Position numbers and translations under genes: made by a program
Assembly: GCA_025917655.1 (NCBI GenBank)
Contig: CP084616.1
Location: forward strand, 248,001 to 312,000
DNA from: Chlorella sorokiniana
Taxonomy: Eukaryota; Chlorophyta; Trebouxiophyceae; Chlorellales; Chlorellaceae
Length of the DNA: 64,000 nt
Reading direction: 5' to 3'
Notes under the pieces: generated by a model
What the model was told of the DNA's origin: nothing
The model's input: the letters and a program-made list of their open reading frames with translations, nothing else
Databases searched by the model: none
Shown: piece by piece, positions 11,648 through 23,339 of the stretch
How positions within the stretch are numbered: the first letter of the stretch is position 1
How the letters are laid out: the number at the start of each line of letters is the position of its first letter

Positions 11648-12949
11648 TCACGCCTGGGGCGGCGGCATGCCGCCATGCTGCTGCCCATGCGGCGGCATGC
11701 CAGGCCCGCCCGGGGGCCGCCGTGGGGCCCCCTGGGCCGCCGCTATGGGGAGGCATGCCGCCGGGCGGCCGCCGTGGGGCGGCATGCCATGCGGCGGCCC
11801 GCCGTGCGGCGGCATGCCATGTGGAGGGGGCCCATGCCCGGCCGCGGCGGTCCCATCCAGCCTGCAGCACAAGGTGGTCAGGCCAAGATGGCTTCGTCAG
11901 GAGGGGTCAGCCAAGCCGAACGAACTGCAGCCTCCTGGGCTTTGCGGCTGTGGGCACAAAGCGGGCGACGAACAGGCCACCGCATCCTGCCATCTCCTGC
12001 ATTCCATCCCAATCTGCCAAGCTCGCCTGGAGGGCCACCCATGAACGGCCGCGGGGGCCCCATGAAGGGCGGCGGCATCATGCCCGGCCGCGGCGGGCCC
12101 ATCATCGGCGGCGGCATGAAGCCCGGCGGCGGCATCTGCAGGCCGGACGGGGCGGCAGCATGCTCACTGCTCCTGCTGCTGCGGAGACAGACGGGCGACG
12201 GCTGCTGGGTTCCCGCGCTGGAGTGGCATCCACCAGGTTGTCGATTGCGGCACGCCTGCGGCTCATCCCGCCTCCCCGTCCTGAACCCCCTTTCCCCCTT
12301 GCACTCACCCCAGGCGGGCCGCCCATCCCATGGCCCTGCTCCTGCATCGCCTCCTCCAGCTGCAGTACAATTCAATCCCAGGGAGGGTCAGCACACAGGG
12401 TGTCACAATATGGATCCACCGCCCGAAACAGCCTGCCGCTGCATCTTCGCTGCCAGCCCCGCCGCAGCCCCATGCCGCCGCCGACGACAGCGCCTCCCTG
12501 CCGCCCGTCAGCCCTTGCGCAGCCGCGCAGCGGCCCGGCAGCCTGCCCCCAGCAGCACTCGCCTGCAGGTAATACGCCTTGACGTTACTCTTGTGCTTGT
12601 AGCCGCTGTTGTGCTGCTTGCGAACCGCCGGTGAGTCATGTGTGAGGAAAGAGTCTGCAGGCGTGTGGGGATAGGATGGAACGGGTGAAGCAGCGGGCGG
12701 AATGCGTTCTGGGCCAGTCATAGCTGAAAGCCCAGAGCTCGTCGATGCAGGATGAGAGGCGCCAGGGCAGGGTCACCGCCCCAATCACGCACCGCAGTAA
12801 TCTGCAGGGCAGGGGACACAGGCAGACAATCGTGAGGGTTGATGCGAACAACAGCAGGTCAATGTTGACAGCAAGCGACGTCAATGCAAAGCTTTCACAG
12901 TCGCCATGGCGGCAGCTTGACGTCGCGCACCGCAATAGAAGCGGACCAT
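11648..12949 (-). CDS. SNRPC: U1 snRNP protein C (U1-C)
   Basis: U1-C stabilises the pairing of U1 snRNA with 5' splice sites. Exons on the minus strand: 12931-12949, a 9-nt microexon 12793-12801, 12563-12654, 12309-12359, one starting at 12135, and a last exon ending at 11648. Joined, the start reads [20 protein letters not shown] and then [20 protein letters not shown]. The C2H2 zinc ligands fall at residues 6, 9, 24 and 30 exactly as in the family. Intron 3 has a GC donor (CAG|GCGAGT), forced by phase. The C-terminal part is Pro/Gly/Met-rich ([27 protein letters not shown] repeats), also typical. A one-base slip at the G5 run 11826-11830 separates two Pro-rich frames. Confidence 0.95.
12793..12801 (-). 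other. 9-nt microexon of the U1-C gene
   Basis: The nine bases ATTACTGCG on the minus strand are flanked by CTGCAG and GTGCGT. With the preceding and following exons they rebuild C6-D-Y-C9-D of the U1-C zinc finger, so the microexon supplies Tyr8, zinc ligand Cys9 and parts of the two Asp codons. Confidence 0.88.
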
Positions 12950-13816
12950 CGTGCTACGCGGCCGCGCCTGCCGCAGCTCCTACGTGGGGTCGCTGCTTGA
13001 GATGTATCCGTGAAAGAACAGCAAGTTGGGCGGTTGCCTGCCCCTGCAAGTGCAGAACAACGCGCTCAAAACACAGCCTGCGGAGAGGAGCGTGGAGATG
13101 TAGCGGTGCTGCCGCTACTGCTGCCGTCGCCTGGACGCCAGCGCTGGCGACAGATGCTGGCACTGTGCAGGATGGTGCCGTCTACAATTGGAGCCCGAGA
13201 CCGCCAAAGCAGCAGCATGGCAATGGCCAGAGCTGACTGCACACAAGAGGCACTCATGCGCAACGGGAAATCCGCAAACTTTGAGGTAGCGAAAGAACGG
13301 TTCTGGACGGGGCTCTCACCGCTTGATCGACTTGAGCGCTTTCTCGGCAAGTGGTTTCGGTGATGTTGCCGCCTACTAGACAACGAGGGTGAGATGATGT
13401 GTTGCAACAAGCACAACCTGCACTGTTTCCTGCTGACCTCCTGCGTCGGCACTACTCTCACTTGTGAGGTACATGGTCTCCATGGAGTGGTTTTCCGTCC
13501 TGCATGCAGTCTTGGTGTCACCTTGCACATTTCAATAATCGATACCGAACCAGCTCTCGTCAAAAGCAGAAAAAACTTACGGTGCTACGAGATGGAGCCG
13601 GTGAACACCTGCTCACGCCCTTATACAGCCGCCGCTTGTTTTTATCTAACGATTGAATCGAGGTTTTGCTCTGGAAGCCTTTCACGAAACGTTAAAACGT
13701 GCACGGAGGGACCGTTCAGACACCCGCCCGCACGCCGCATGCACTGTTGTCGCTGCTGGCTTCATGCAAGCAAGTTGTTGGAACACCTGGTGCTTTGATC
13801 CAAATCGACCCTGCAG
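12950..13816. other. Intergenic, possible first exon of the next gene
   Basis: Both neighbours point outward, so promoters are expected. A short ATG-GAG-CCG followed by GTGAAC at 13592-13606 could be a three-codon first exon of the quinone oxidoreductase, joining in phase to 13817, but this is weak. Nothing else recognisable was found. Confidence 0.35.
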
Positions 13817-16789
13817 GAGGGAAAGAGCAGCGGCAGCAGCGACTTCAAGGCGCTGCTATGCGAGAAGCTTGGGGACCCTCAGGGGGAGCTCGGCAAGCCC
13901 GCCAGCGCTTTGCGGCTCACGCGGGTGCCCTCCCAGCCGCTCACCCACCCAAACTCCGTGCGCATCCGTGTGGCGGCCGCCGCGCTCAACTTTGCAGACG
14001 CGTTGCAGCTGCAGGTAAGCTGCGCGCTGTGTGGGGAGCGGGCATGGAACGACGGCCTGGGCCGCGGCCAGCTTGATGCACGGCGCAGTCAAGAGTGCTG
14101 AGCTGGCCAGCTTCTGCTGCCACCTGCTGGGCGCTGCCGGCAGGCGCATGGCACCGCTGTGCTGCCGTTCCCTTTGAGGTTGAAAGTCCAGTTCATGCAG
14201 CTCAACAACAACAAAGCACCCCTGCAGGGCCAGTACCAAGAGAAGCCCAAGCTGCCCTTTGTGCCGGGCGCGGAGTGCAGCGGAACGGTGGTGGAGGTGG
14301 GGCGGGACGTTCGCACCCTGCAAGTGGGAGACAAGGTGAGGCTCAGCTGTTGGGCGCGCATCGAGGGGTGCGGAGCCTTGCGCGCTGTCCCAGTCAAGTT
14401 CGGAGCCGCCAAGGGATGCCGCATCGTGCCTCCAGCCGGCCGTCTCGGCGCCGGCGCACATCCGCTGCGCTGCTGCGGTGCCCGCTTGTTCGCCAGCCGG
14501 GCAATCATCGTGCCATCCTGCTTCGCCTGTGCAAGTGCCATACATTCCGCTGCCCATCTGTCTTCTGTTCCACACGCCTGCTGCTCCTATTGTCTGCACC
14601 CCTCCTGCCCTCCCCCTCTTTACATACATACACGCACACACTCTGCACCGCAGGTGTGCGCAGTGACCCAGGGCGGCGCATTTGCCGAGGAGGCAGTAGC
14701 CCGCGAAAACCTGGTGGTGAAGCTGCCGCCGGGCTGCGACCTGGAGGCGGCGGCTGGGCTGCCGGTGGCGTTCGGTACCGCCTACCTGGCGCTGCGGGAC
14801 CGAGCAGACCTGCAGCCAGGTCCGCCAGGCAGTAGGGCAGCGCGGCACGATGGGGGTTGCTCTTAGACAACCGAAGCAGGCTGGGGATTGCATGGAATCG
14901 TGTGATGGGACAGCTCTGGAGGTCTGCGAGAACATGTGTTGCAGCGCACCCAACTCTTGCCCCAGCCTCTTTGCTTCAAGTGCCTTCCATGCCACCTGTA
15001 CACCGGGTTTTGACTCCCGGCCTGGCCTGCCCCCCCCCCACGCTATTGCCTGTAGGCCAGACAATCCTGGTGCTGGGTGCGGCGGGCGGGTGGGCCTGGC
15101 GGCGGTGCAGCTCAGCAAGCGGTTTGGGGCTCGCGTCATCGCGGTCGCCCGGGGCCACTCCAAGATGGCGGCGCTGCGGGAGGTGAGGACACGGGGAGGG
15201 ACTGGCGTGGTTGCGGATTGTAATTGCGTGTGCTGTGTTTTGCGAGTGTGTGTGGTGGTGGTGGTGAGTGTGGGTGGTTGGGTGGGTGCACCGGCACCTC
15301 ACGCCCAATGACCCAGTTACTCACACACACACCCCTATCCACTTCCCCACCAGGCCGGCGCTGACGAGGTGATAGACATGCAGCACCACCGGCCAGAGCA
15401 GCTGAAGGGCCTGCTGCAGCACAGCGCACCGCAGGGTGGGTCAAGCGGCGGCGTGACGGTTGCACGCGGCGAAACCGCCGCAGCGTTGCAACGCCACATC
15501 TGCCTGCACGCTTTTCAGGCAGCCCACCAGCTCCGGTCCTTTGATGGCAGCAAAGGATGTCCCCTGCATACCTTGCGTGTAGCCGTCTTCGCCAACCCCA
15601 CTCGCAACCTCCACCCACCTACACAATGTACTGCTGCCCCCACCCCCTCCCGCCTTACAGGCGTGGACTGCGTGTTTGATCCGGTGGGGGCGCGCTGCTG
15701 ACGGAAGCCATCCGGTGCTGCCGCTGGGGGCCCAGCTGCTCATCATCGGCTTCGCCTCGGGGCACATCCCCAAGATCGCTGCCAACGTGGCGCTGGTGGG
15801 GGCGGGGGCTGGGGGCGGCAGGGGGAGCCGCTGGGGCCGGTGTTTGTGTGGGAGCTTGAAGTGGAGGCAGAGCCGTTGATCCAGACTGGGGCGACAGTGC
15901 GATAGTTGTGGCGCTTGTAAGGCGCGGAGGCCAGCTGGCGTAGGGCTGGATCCTGAAGCGGCTGGCAGGACTGTGTGCAACACAGTGACAGCATGCTTGC
16001 GTCGGGGGCGCAGCCAATGCTCGCACCCCAGCCGCTGCTGCGCTGGCCCCGCTGTGCTCAGTCGTGTTGTTCCCCTGCCTCTGCGCCTCTCAGGTCAAGA
16101 ACCTGACCATCCACGGCATCTATTGGGGCAGCTACCAGCACCACACCCCGCGCGTGTTCAGGCACGTTCCCTCGCCCTCCTCCCGACCTCGCTGCTGTAC
16201 AGTTTGCTGCTCGCTGCTCTGCTGCTGCTGATCTGGCACCCGCAGCCCGCCATGCTGGCTGCACCAGCCGCTTGTGGCCTGGCTGGCCCGCAGTGTAACA
16301 GCAATGCCTGCGCCTGCCCGCCGCCGCGAAAAACTCGCTGCGTGCATGCTTCTGCCCGTTGCCCGACGCCTGCCCGCTGCTCGCCGTCCGCTGCAGGAGG
16401 AGCCTGGAAGAGGTGGCCCGCCTGTACGGCAACGGCGACGTGGCGGTCGGCGTGAGCCACCGCCTCGCTTTGGAACAGGCCCCGGAGGCCTTTGCCATCA
16501 TGCTCAACCGCCAGGTGGGCACAGCGTGCATGTCGCGCAGCTGCCGCCGCACCGCGCCTACGCTGCCGGCTGGGCGGGCGGGCGGCCCTCTGAAGGCGCC
16601 GCTCCTCTTCGCTTGGCAGCGCTGGGGGTGGGGGCAGGCACACCTTGCGCGCGGGGCCTGCAGGTGCGCACCCCATGCGCTCTTGGGCACAACCGGCAGG
16701 CTTCCATGACTGGCAGGCCGCGCCTGCTGAGCTGCACGCAGGTCATTGGCAAGATACTGCTGCTCCCGCAGCCGCGCTCCATGCTATAA
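13817..16789 (+). CDS. Quinone oxidoreductase-like MDR protein (QORL2 type)
   Basis: NADPH-dependent quinone reductase-like member of the medium-chain dehydrogenase family without the zinc sites. Exons: 13817-14014, 14228-14335, 14654-14819, 15056-15182, 15354-15435, 15661-15795, 16094-16161, 16397-16514 and 16742-16789. Seen in order: VRIRVAAAALNFADALQLQ, GQYQEKPKLPFVPGAECSG, GGAFAEEAVARENLVVKLP, LPVAFGTAYLAL, the nucleotide-binding GAAGGVGLAAVQL, GADEVIDM, VFDPVGG, NLTIHGIYWGSY and the end VIGKILLLP. Frame slips occur at G runs at 15088-15090, 15686-15690 and 15726-15730, each fitting one missing G. The intron after 16161 has a GC donor (TTCAG|GCACGT). The initiator ATG is not resolved; the reading frame enters at an acceptor at 13816. 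Confidence 0.93.
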
Positions 16790-17341
16790 TGCAGCCAACT
16801 TACCGGGGCAGGCGGCGGCGTATTGCCCGTCCCTGTGGCCCCATGTTGTCAACAATCACTTGTAGATGGTTTACAAAACAATAGTTTTTCCAAAGGGCAT
16901 TAAGGAACAAGCAGAGGGCAGCAGCGACAAGCCCCACACTTTCCTCCTGTGCAGCGAGGACAGCCAGGGTTGCCCAATGGCCAGCGGCATTCAAGGCTCG
17001 GATGTGATTACAGATTGTAAACACGCCGTCGAGGCGATGGCAGCAGCAAGAAACGGGGGACAACGTGCAGCGGGAGCGTCAAAGAGCGGAGCGGGTCGGT
17101 CAGAGTGCGGTCCAGGTCGGGACGTCAGGCAGTGATAGAGCGAGTGTGTGTCGAAACAGAGCGCAAGAAACAGCCGAGTGCAGCATTTCCAGCCGAAGCA
17201 AGGGCGAGTCAGGTGAGGGATGGAATCATGCATGGCATGGACGGTAGCGGAGGTGTTGATAGCTGTGTGAGTGCGAGCCTGACGGCCATATCGAGCCGAT
17301 AGGGAGGACCACTGGAAATCTGGTGCAGTCGGCCTTCTGGA
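16790..17341. other. Convergent 3' spacer
   Basis: Lies between the ends of two converging genes. A TGTAA element, the usual green-algal polyadenylation signal, occurs near 17014 on the plus strand and may serve the quinone oxidoreductase gene. No gene is supported. Confidence 0.45.
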
Positions 17342-18259
17342 TCAGCGCACGTAGACGCGCACGGCAGAGCGAGCGGCGGCTCGCCACTTTTCCGCATCCT
17401 CCCGGCCCCGCCGCCCTGCTGATGCTGCGCCGCCGCGGCTGGCTGCCCCTCCCCGTCAGCCTCGCGCTTGGGGGCGGCGCCCGCCGTGGGCTGGCCCCCA
17501 CAAACTCATGGCTCTGCTTGTCGGCGGCGACAAACACAACTGTGGCGGTCTCGCTGCTGCAGGCCACGCCGTCGTCTCGGAACGCGTGGCTGACCGCTGC
17601 TGCCAGGCTGGCGCGGCTGGCTAGGGCCTCCACCGCCAGCCACGCGCCGTGCGGCAGCCCGGCAAAGAAGCACTTGACGTGCGTGCGCGGCTGGGCGTCG
17701 TCGGCTGCGGCGGCGGCGCGCGCGCCGCCGCCGCCTTGCGGCGCGCCTCGTCGGCGGCTGCCACGTGCGGCGGCTTGCGGGCGCCGGAGCGCGAGCGGGC
17801 CGGCTTGCGCTTGCTGCCCTCCTGCTGCTGCCGCCGCCGCTTGCTGCCAGAGTCGTTGTCTGCGGCGAGGAGAGCAAGAGGAGAAAGGAGGCGGGCGGAA
17901 TTGTTTGATACAAGAATCGAACAGTTGGTGGCTAAGGTGCAAAATGGTGACCGATGCGTCGACGTGAACCTGCTCTTCCTTGGAAGCAGACTGCACCCAG
18001 CTGCTCTCAACTCACCGCTGGGCGGCCCGCCCGCGCGCCGCTTGTTCGGCTCGCTGTCGTGGGAGCGCTCGCTCTCAGACGAGCTGCTGTCCGAGTCATG
18101 CTGCTGGTGCTTCTTCGTGAGCGTCTTCAACGCTGCCGAGGCCGCCTGGTTGCGCGCAGGTTGACGCTGACGGCGCGGCACGGCGTTCAGCTCGCGGTGC
18201 AGGCGCAAAGCAAGCTCCAGATCTTCGTCGACAGGCTGACCATGGGGCTGCGGCTCCAT
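17342..18259 (-). CDS. Ser/Asp-rich nuclear-like protein with C-terminal globular domain
   Basis: Family not identified. Exon 1 (18016-18259) starts MEPQPHGQPVDEDLELALRL and contains a phosphorylation-prone Ser/Asp/Glu stretch (HDSDSSSSESERSHDSEPNK). A phase-1 GT-AG intron leads to exon 2 (17342-17859), which opens with a strongly basic run (GSKRRRQQQEGSKRKPARS) suggestive of nuclear import. A compact domain follows: HVKCFFAGLPHGAWLAVEAL, AAAVSHAFRDD, ATVVFVAADKQSHEF and, after an Ala/Gln linker, GREDAEKWRAAARSAVRVYV-stop. The frame slips at the C run 17495-17499 and again near 17410. The domain faintly recalls PB1/AUX-IAA folds (a strand pair, a helix and an acidic end), but this is only a guess. 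Confidence 0.6.
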
Positions 18260-18694
18260 GTCAGGCCCTTCGCACTGCAATCTCGCGGCAGGGACGCGAT
18301 CGCAGCCGTGCACTGGTCTAATTTGGTGACACCAGGCGCTGTTATTAAACTGGCCAGTGATCCAGACACATGGCGCATCCAGATGCGGACTTTCACGCTT
18401 GCGCGCAGGACACGCTGGCAAACTCGTGCCGGCAGCGTAAATTCGCAAACCGGGCATATGCACCACGTTCGACAAACGTTATGTGGCATCACAACGCACC
18501 GCGGCTTCCTGCATGTTAGCCTGACGGCTTTCACATTTCTGTCAGAGCTCTTGAGACGTCTGCTAGCCCTGCCAGCCAGGCTTTGAGGAACACTGGGACC
18601 TTGAGTTTGTCGTGGAGGCAGCGGAGCAGCTTCCAAAACCCGGAGCCGCCGCCTGGGCGCCGCCGCCAGCCTCCCCTGCAATCAGGCAGCGACG
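18260..18694. other. Divergent promoter region
   Basis: Separates the Ser/Asp-rich gene (minus) from IPI1 (plus). No repeat, conserved box or open frame with coding character was found. Confidence 0.4.
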
Positions 18695-21599
18695 ATGGGC
18701 AAGCCTGGAGCGCGCAAGAAGAAGAATGCGGGGGTGGGCGTGGACTTCCGGAGGGTCAAGTCCAAGGTGGGCAAGAAGCTTCCGCGGGCGCAGAACCAGA
18801 CTGATACGAGCTTCAAGTCGCGGAGCATCAACCTCACCGAGCAGTCGTTGGCGGCGGACAAGGGGGGCAGGCGGTGACGGCGCGCAACCTCACGCTCAAG
18901 GCAAGCACACGGGGGCGGACGAGGGCGCTGCGGGGCGTGCGGATGGGATGTGGGTGCTGCAGTAAGAGGGGCTGTCTCTCCTGTGTGTGGGGGGGGATGG
19001 TGGTGGTTGTGTGTGTGTGTGGGGGGGGGGGGCGCGGCGCGGCGCGGCCCAATGCAGCAGCGAGCGGATGGCAGGGCGCCTGTAGTGCGGCGCCCCCTGC
19101 CGGGCAAGCCTGCTGCAGTTTCACGCCGGCTCGCTCTGCCTGCTTCCCATGCACAAACTCGTTCTGGGTGCCTCGTTCTGGGTTGCCCGCAGGAGCTGCT
19201 GGGGCAGTGCGGGCACTACAGCGAGCGGGTGCGGCGGGACGCACTGCAGGGGCTGGCCGAGCTGCTGGCTGCCCACCCGGGTGCGTGCCCACATTCATCC
19301 AACACTGCGCCTGCGTGCCTGCACCGCGCATCGCACTGTGTGCCTTCGCAGGTGCAGCCACGCCCGCGGTGCGCGGTGATGCGCAAGGGTCGATCTCACC
19401 CTCTGCTTCCCTTCTGCCATCACCATCGCAACAACAAGCGCACCCCAAACAGCGCACACAGATGTTGAGACCTCACCCTCCCCCGCTGCCGCAGAGGAGC
19501 TGCGGCGCCACCCGGCCGCGGCGGTGGAGGCGGCGGCGGCGGCGCGCGTGGCCGACGGCGACGCCGCCGTGCGCGCCGCCGCGCGCGAGCTGCTGAAAAC
19601 TGTGGTGCTGCCGGGGTTGGGGGACGCCGCCCTGGGGCCCCATGTTCCCCTGCTGATGGCGCACGTATGCGCCGCCATGACGCACCTGGCTGAGCCGATT
19701 CGGTGAGGCGATGGGAACGCAGCAGGCTGCCGCCGCCCCTGTTGTTGTGGCTCCAGCAGCAGACACCCTGCCGCTCCATGCGTGTGCCCCTGCATCCCAC
19801 CTTCCGCCCCACCCCACCCACGCCCTGCCGAGCCCTCAACCCTGTTTCAATTATTATGCGCATCACCCGCACCTGATGCACCCACACACTCCCCCTCCCC
19901 CCCCCACACACACACTCACCACTACCCATTTCCCACCCCTGCTCCTCCCCCGCAGCGCCGACGCCCTCAGCTTCCTGGAGCTGCTGGTGGCGGCGCAGCC
20001 CGCCACCGTCGCCGCCGGCTTCACCGCCCCCGTGCTGGCGCACTTTGGCGACCAGCTGTCGCGCGGCACCCGCGGCCGCTCGATCAAGGCAGGCTCCCTG
20101 GGCAGCCTGGCCGCCGTGGCCGCCGCCCTGGAGCGCTTCCTGGCGGCGACGGCGGGTGGCGGCGGCGGCGGCGGCTCGTCCGGAACAGCCATCGAAGCGG
20201 CTGCTGATCCGGCGCCATCGGCCGTGCTGGCCTGGCGCCGCTGCTGCTGGGCGCCCGTGGAGGGCGGGGTGGGGGGCCGCGCGGCTGGCGCTGCGGCCGA
20301 GCTGGCGGGCGGCGGGTCGTCGCCTGGTGGCGCCGACCCCGCGGCGGCGCCCGCGGCGGCTCTGCTGCGCCACCTGCTGGACTGCTGGGCAGAGGCGGGG
20401 CCCAGCCAGCTGGCAGAGGCCCCGGAGCTGCTGGCGGCGCAGGCGCTCACCGCCATACTGCGGTGCGGCTTTGCGGCCGCCGACGCTGCTCGTGCTTGTA
20501 TCAGCTTGCTGGCCTGCTCGTGCTTGGCTGCACTCCCTCCGCTGCCGCCCTGTCAGCAGCCGTTGCCCGCCGCAGCGCTGCCCGATTGCCAACTGCTGCC
20601 CGACTTTCCGCCCACCTTTTCCTCCCTCTTCCTTCCCTTCCCGTCTGCCCGGCAGGTGCTGCGACCTGCTGCTGGCGCGCTTCGGGCGCCAGCCTGGCGG
20701 GCTCCCCGCGGGACCGTGCCAGCCTGGCGGCGACGCTGCTCCGTCGCGTCGCACCCCACTTCCCCGCCCACTGGCCGGGCGGGACGGCGCCGCCGCCGCT
20801 GGTGGAGCAGCTGGTCGCGCTGAACGTGGCGGCGGCGCAGCTGCTGGCGAGGTTCCTGCCCGGCCAGGAGGCGGGCCTGGCGGCGGCGCCGACAGCGGTG
20901 CATGCGGCGGCACCGGCGCGGCGGCGGCGGCGGCGGAGGAGTGGGAGCAGCCGTGGGTGCGCCGCCTGCTGGCCTGGTTTGGCGGCGTGATGGCGGAGGG
21001 GGCGGCGCTGCCAGTGGCGGCAGACCCGGGGGAGCCTCAGGGGCAGGGCTCGGAGGGCGGCCGAGGGGGCAGGGCAGCGGCGGGCGGCGGCGCGGCGCGA
21101 GCCTGCCCGGGAGGTGTACCGCTCGGCGCTGGACGGCACGCTGCGCGCGCTGCCCCTGCTGTCGCCGCCGCAGCGCGCCCCCTGCCGCCGCCGCCGCCGC
21201 GCTGGCGGCGGTCGCCGCCGCGGGGCGTGGCGCGGGCCCGCGTCCTCGCCTTCTGGGCGGCGCTGCTGCGGGACCCTGCGGCGGCGTTCTACAGCCCCAC
21301 CCCCCGGCGGCGGGCCGCTGCTGCAGCAGCAGGAGGCGGCGGCCTGGCTGGCCGGCCTGCCGCGCTTCCTTTTCGAGCTGGGGGCGCTGCCCCTGCCACC
21401 TCCCGCGCCGCGCTGGAGCTGCTGCTGGGCGCGGCACGCAGCGCGCCCGTGGGAGCTGCCTGGAAGCTGAGCTGGGCGCGCTGGCGCCGCAGATGGCGCC
21501 GCTGTGGGCGGTGCTGCTGCCGGCGGGCGGCGGAAGCGGCGGGAAGGGCAAGCCGCGGCGGCAGCAGCAGCAGCAGCAGGAGCAGCAGCAGCAGCAGCA

Positions 21600-21637
<38 letters not shown>

Positions 21638-22804
21638 CGGTGCCGAGGGTGCACGTGGGGCCGCTGGCCGCCCTTCCGGCTGAGACGCAGGTGCGAAGCG
21701 CAGCAGGAGCTGGCTGGCAGCGTTGCCAGTGCGGTCCTGTGCTGCTGGCTTGCGCTTGGTGCGGCTCCTTGCTGGTGCAGCCTCTGATGTCGCACGCTCT
21801 CTTCTAGATGTAGTTTTGGCAGTGGCCTCCACCCCCCAACCGCTTATGCCGATCATGCACGGCGCAACAGCCAAGCCTATCCCTTCATTCAATTCACCCT
21901 TAATGAACTCCCCCTGCAGGAGCTGGCCATTGACCTGCTGTACCACCTCCCTGCAGCTTCCGAGCAGCTGCTGCGCGCCACCGCCCTCGTCTGCCTCGGC
22001 GATGCCTACCCCGCCCCCGCCGCTGCCCGCCTGCTGGACGTGCTGGCGGCAAAGGCGGCGGCGGGGGCGCCGACCCCGGCGCCTTCTGCGGCCTGCTGCT
22101 GAACGTGCTCAGCGGGCACAGCGTGGCGGGGCTGCTGCAGCGCAGCTGGCAGCGGCACGAGGCACTGGTCGGGGCCGGCTGCGCCGCCGCCCTGCAGCTC
22201 GGCGACCCGGCAGCTGCCGCCGCCGCGCTGCTGCCGCCGCTGGCGGCGGCGGCCGACGCGCAGGGCGACAGCGGCGAGCGGCGCGGCTGCTGGGCGGCGT
22301 ACGGGCTGCTGCGGCTGGTGGCGGCGCTGCTGGAGGCCGCTGCCGCGCGGCAGCAGCCGCTGCAGCTGCCGGCGCAGGTGGCCGCCGCCCTCCCCCACCT
22401 GCTGCTCAGCTTCCTGGCTGGAGGGCCGCAGGCTGCTGCAGGGGGCGGCGGCACGCTGGACGGCCAGGCAGCAACCGCGCTGTGCCTGCGCCTGCTGTGC
22501 CTGCAGCCGGGGCGCTGCTGCCGCCGCTGCTGGAGGCGCTGCCGGCCAGCCTGGCGCCACAGCAGCCGAGCGGGGAGGCAGCGGAGCCTCGCCAGCCCGC
22601 GGCGCCGGCTCTGTCAGCTGCCCTGCAGCTGCTGCAAGCGCTTTTGCAGGAGCAGCGGCTGCGTGCCGCGCTGCTGGAGCAGCAGGCGGCGGTGAGGGCG
22701 GCGCTGGCGGCGTGCCAAGCGGCGGCGGAGGCGGCGGGGGGCATGAGGCCCGGGAGCAGGTGACGCGGCTGCTGGCGCTCACCGGCACGGTGCTGGGCAG
22801 CTGA
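18695..22804 (+). CDS. IPI1: IPI1/TEX10-like 60S ribosome-biogenesis protein
   Basis: Scaffold of the Rix1/PELP1 complex needed for ITS2 processing and late pre-60S maturation; a nucleolar HEAT-repeat protein. Exon 1 (18695-18900) gives the diagnostic start MGKPGARKKKNAGVGVDFRR, then VKSKVGKKLPRAQNQTDTSF, KSRSINLTEQSL and NLTLK. Intron 1 has a GC donor (AAG|GCAAGC). Exons 19193-19280, 19495-19702, 19956 onward, a block ending at 21690 and a last exon from 21920 add helical repeats (ELLGQCGHYSERVRRDAL, ADALSFLELLVAAQPATVAA, SRGTRGRSIKAGSLGSLAAV). A Gln-rich tract from CAG repeats lies at 21559-21637. The end reads EQVTRLLALTGTVLGS-stop. G-run slips occur at 18862-18867 and near 20689, and the middle (20900-21450) passes through several frames, so that part is approximate. 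Confidence 0.9.
21559..21637 (+). repeat. Coding CAG repeat (poly-Gln) in IPI1
   Basis: An almost pure CAG run with two GAG interruptions encodes about 25 Gln with two Glu. It is in the conserved reading frame, between helical repeats, and probably forms a variable surface linker. Confidence 0.9.
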
Positions 22805-23339
22805 GCGATTGTCAGAAGCACGGTTCCTGTCGCTGCACTGATTGGCTGCAGTGGGATTGGAGGATCTGCTGACCGAGCGGCAGGTGCAGGCTGTCGCAAC
22901 GTTGGGAGTGAGCGAACTATCTGCAGATGGGAACTTTGACTTATATGCTGCTTCTAGTGGCTTCAAGTGCCGTCCATCCTCTGAAATGCTTACTCCAAAG
23001 TATTGAACACACTTGAAGAGCAGGAGTGATGGGAGCCAGCTTTGCAGGAGCATATTTCAAGTGCACACGCAGCAAGTAACAAGATCGCGACAGCAACTCC
23101 GACGACCTTGTTGGAACAGCTTCAGGGTGCTACCTGGCTCCCGGCCTCCGCCTCGCCTCTGCCCGCCAGTCGGCGGTCCATCGGGCGGTGCCGCCGCCGC
23201 TCTCCTGGCAGCCGGCGGCGGTCCGCCACATGCGCGAGACGGGCGCAGCATGTGGTGTCTACCGTGCACAGGCCCGCCTCCCAGCGGGCACTGCCCTCGC
23301 GGGAGCTGGGCAGGCGCCGGGGTGGGGGCCGTGCCCTGG
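22805..23339. other. Convergent 3' spacer
   Basis: Lies between the stops of IPI1 (plus) and the receptor kinase (minus), so only 3' untranslated sequence is expected. No supported gene or repeat. Confidence 0.4.

Noticed and set aside
10801-12582. 593-codon plus-strand frame
   Set aside because: It runs across the F-box 3' end and antisense through U1-C with no conserved motif; U1-C on the minus strand explains the region.
13376-13800. Short plus-strand frames before the quinone oxidoreductase
   Set aside because: None joins in phase to 13817 with a convincing donor, apart from a three-codon candidate that is too short to support.
20501-21946. 481-codon minus-strand frame
   Set aside because: It lies opposite IPI1 coding exons and is Ala/Pro/Arg low-complexity, a shadow of high GC.
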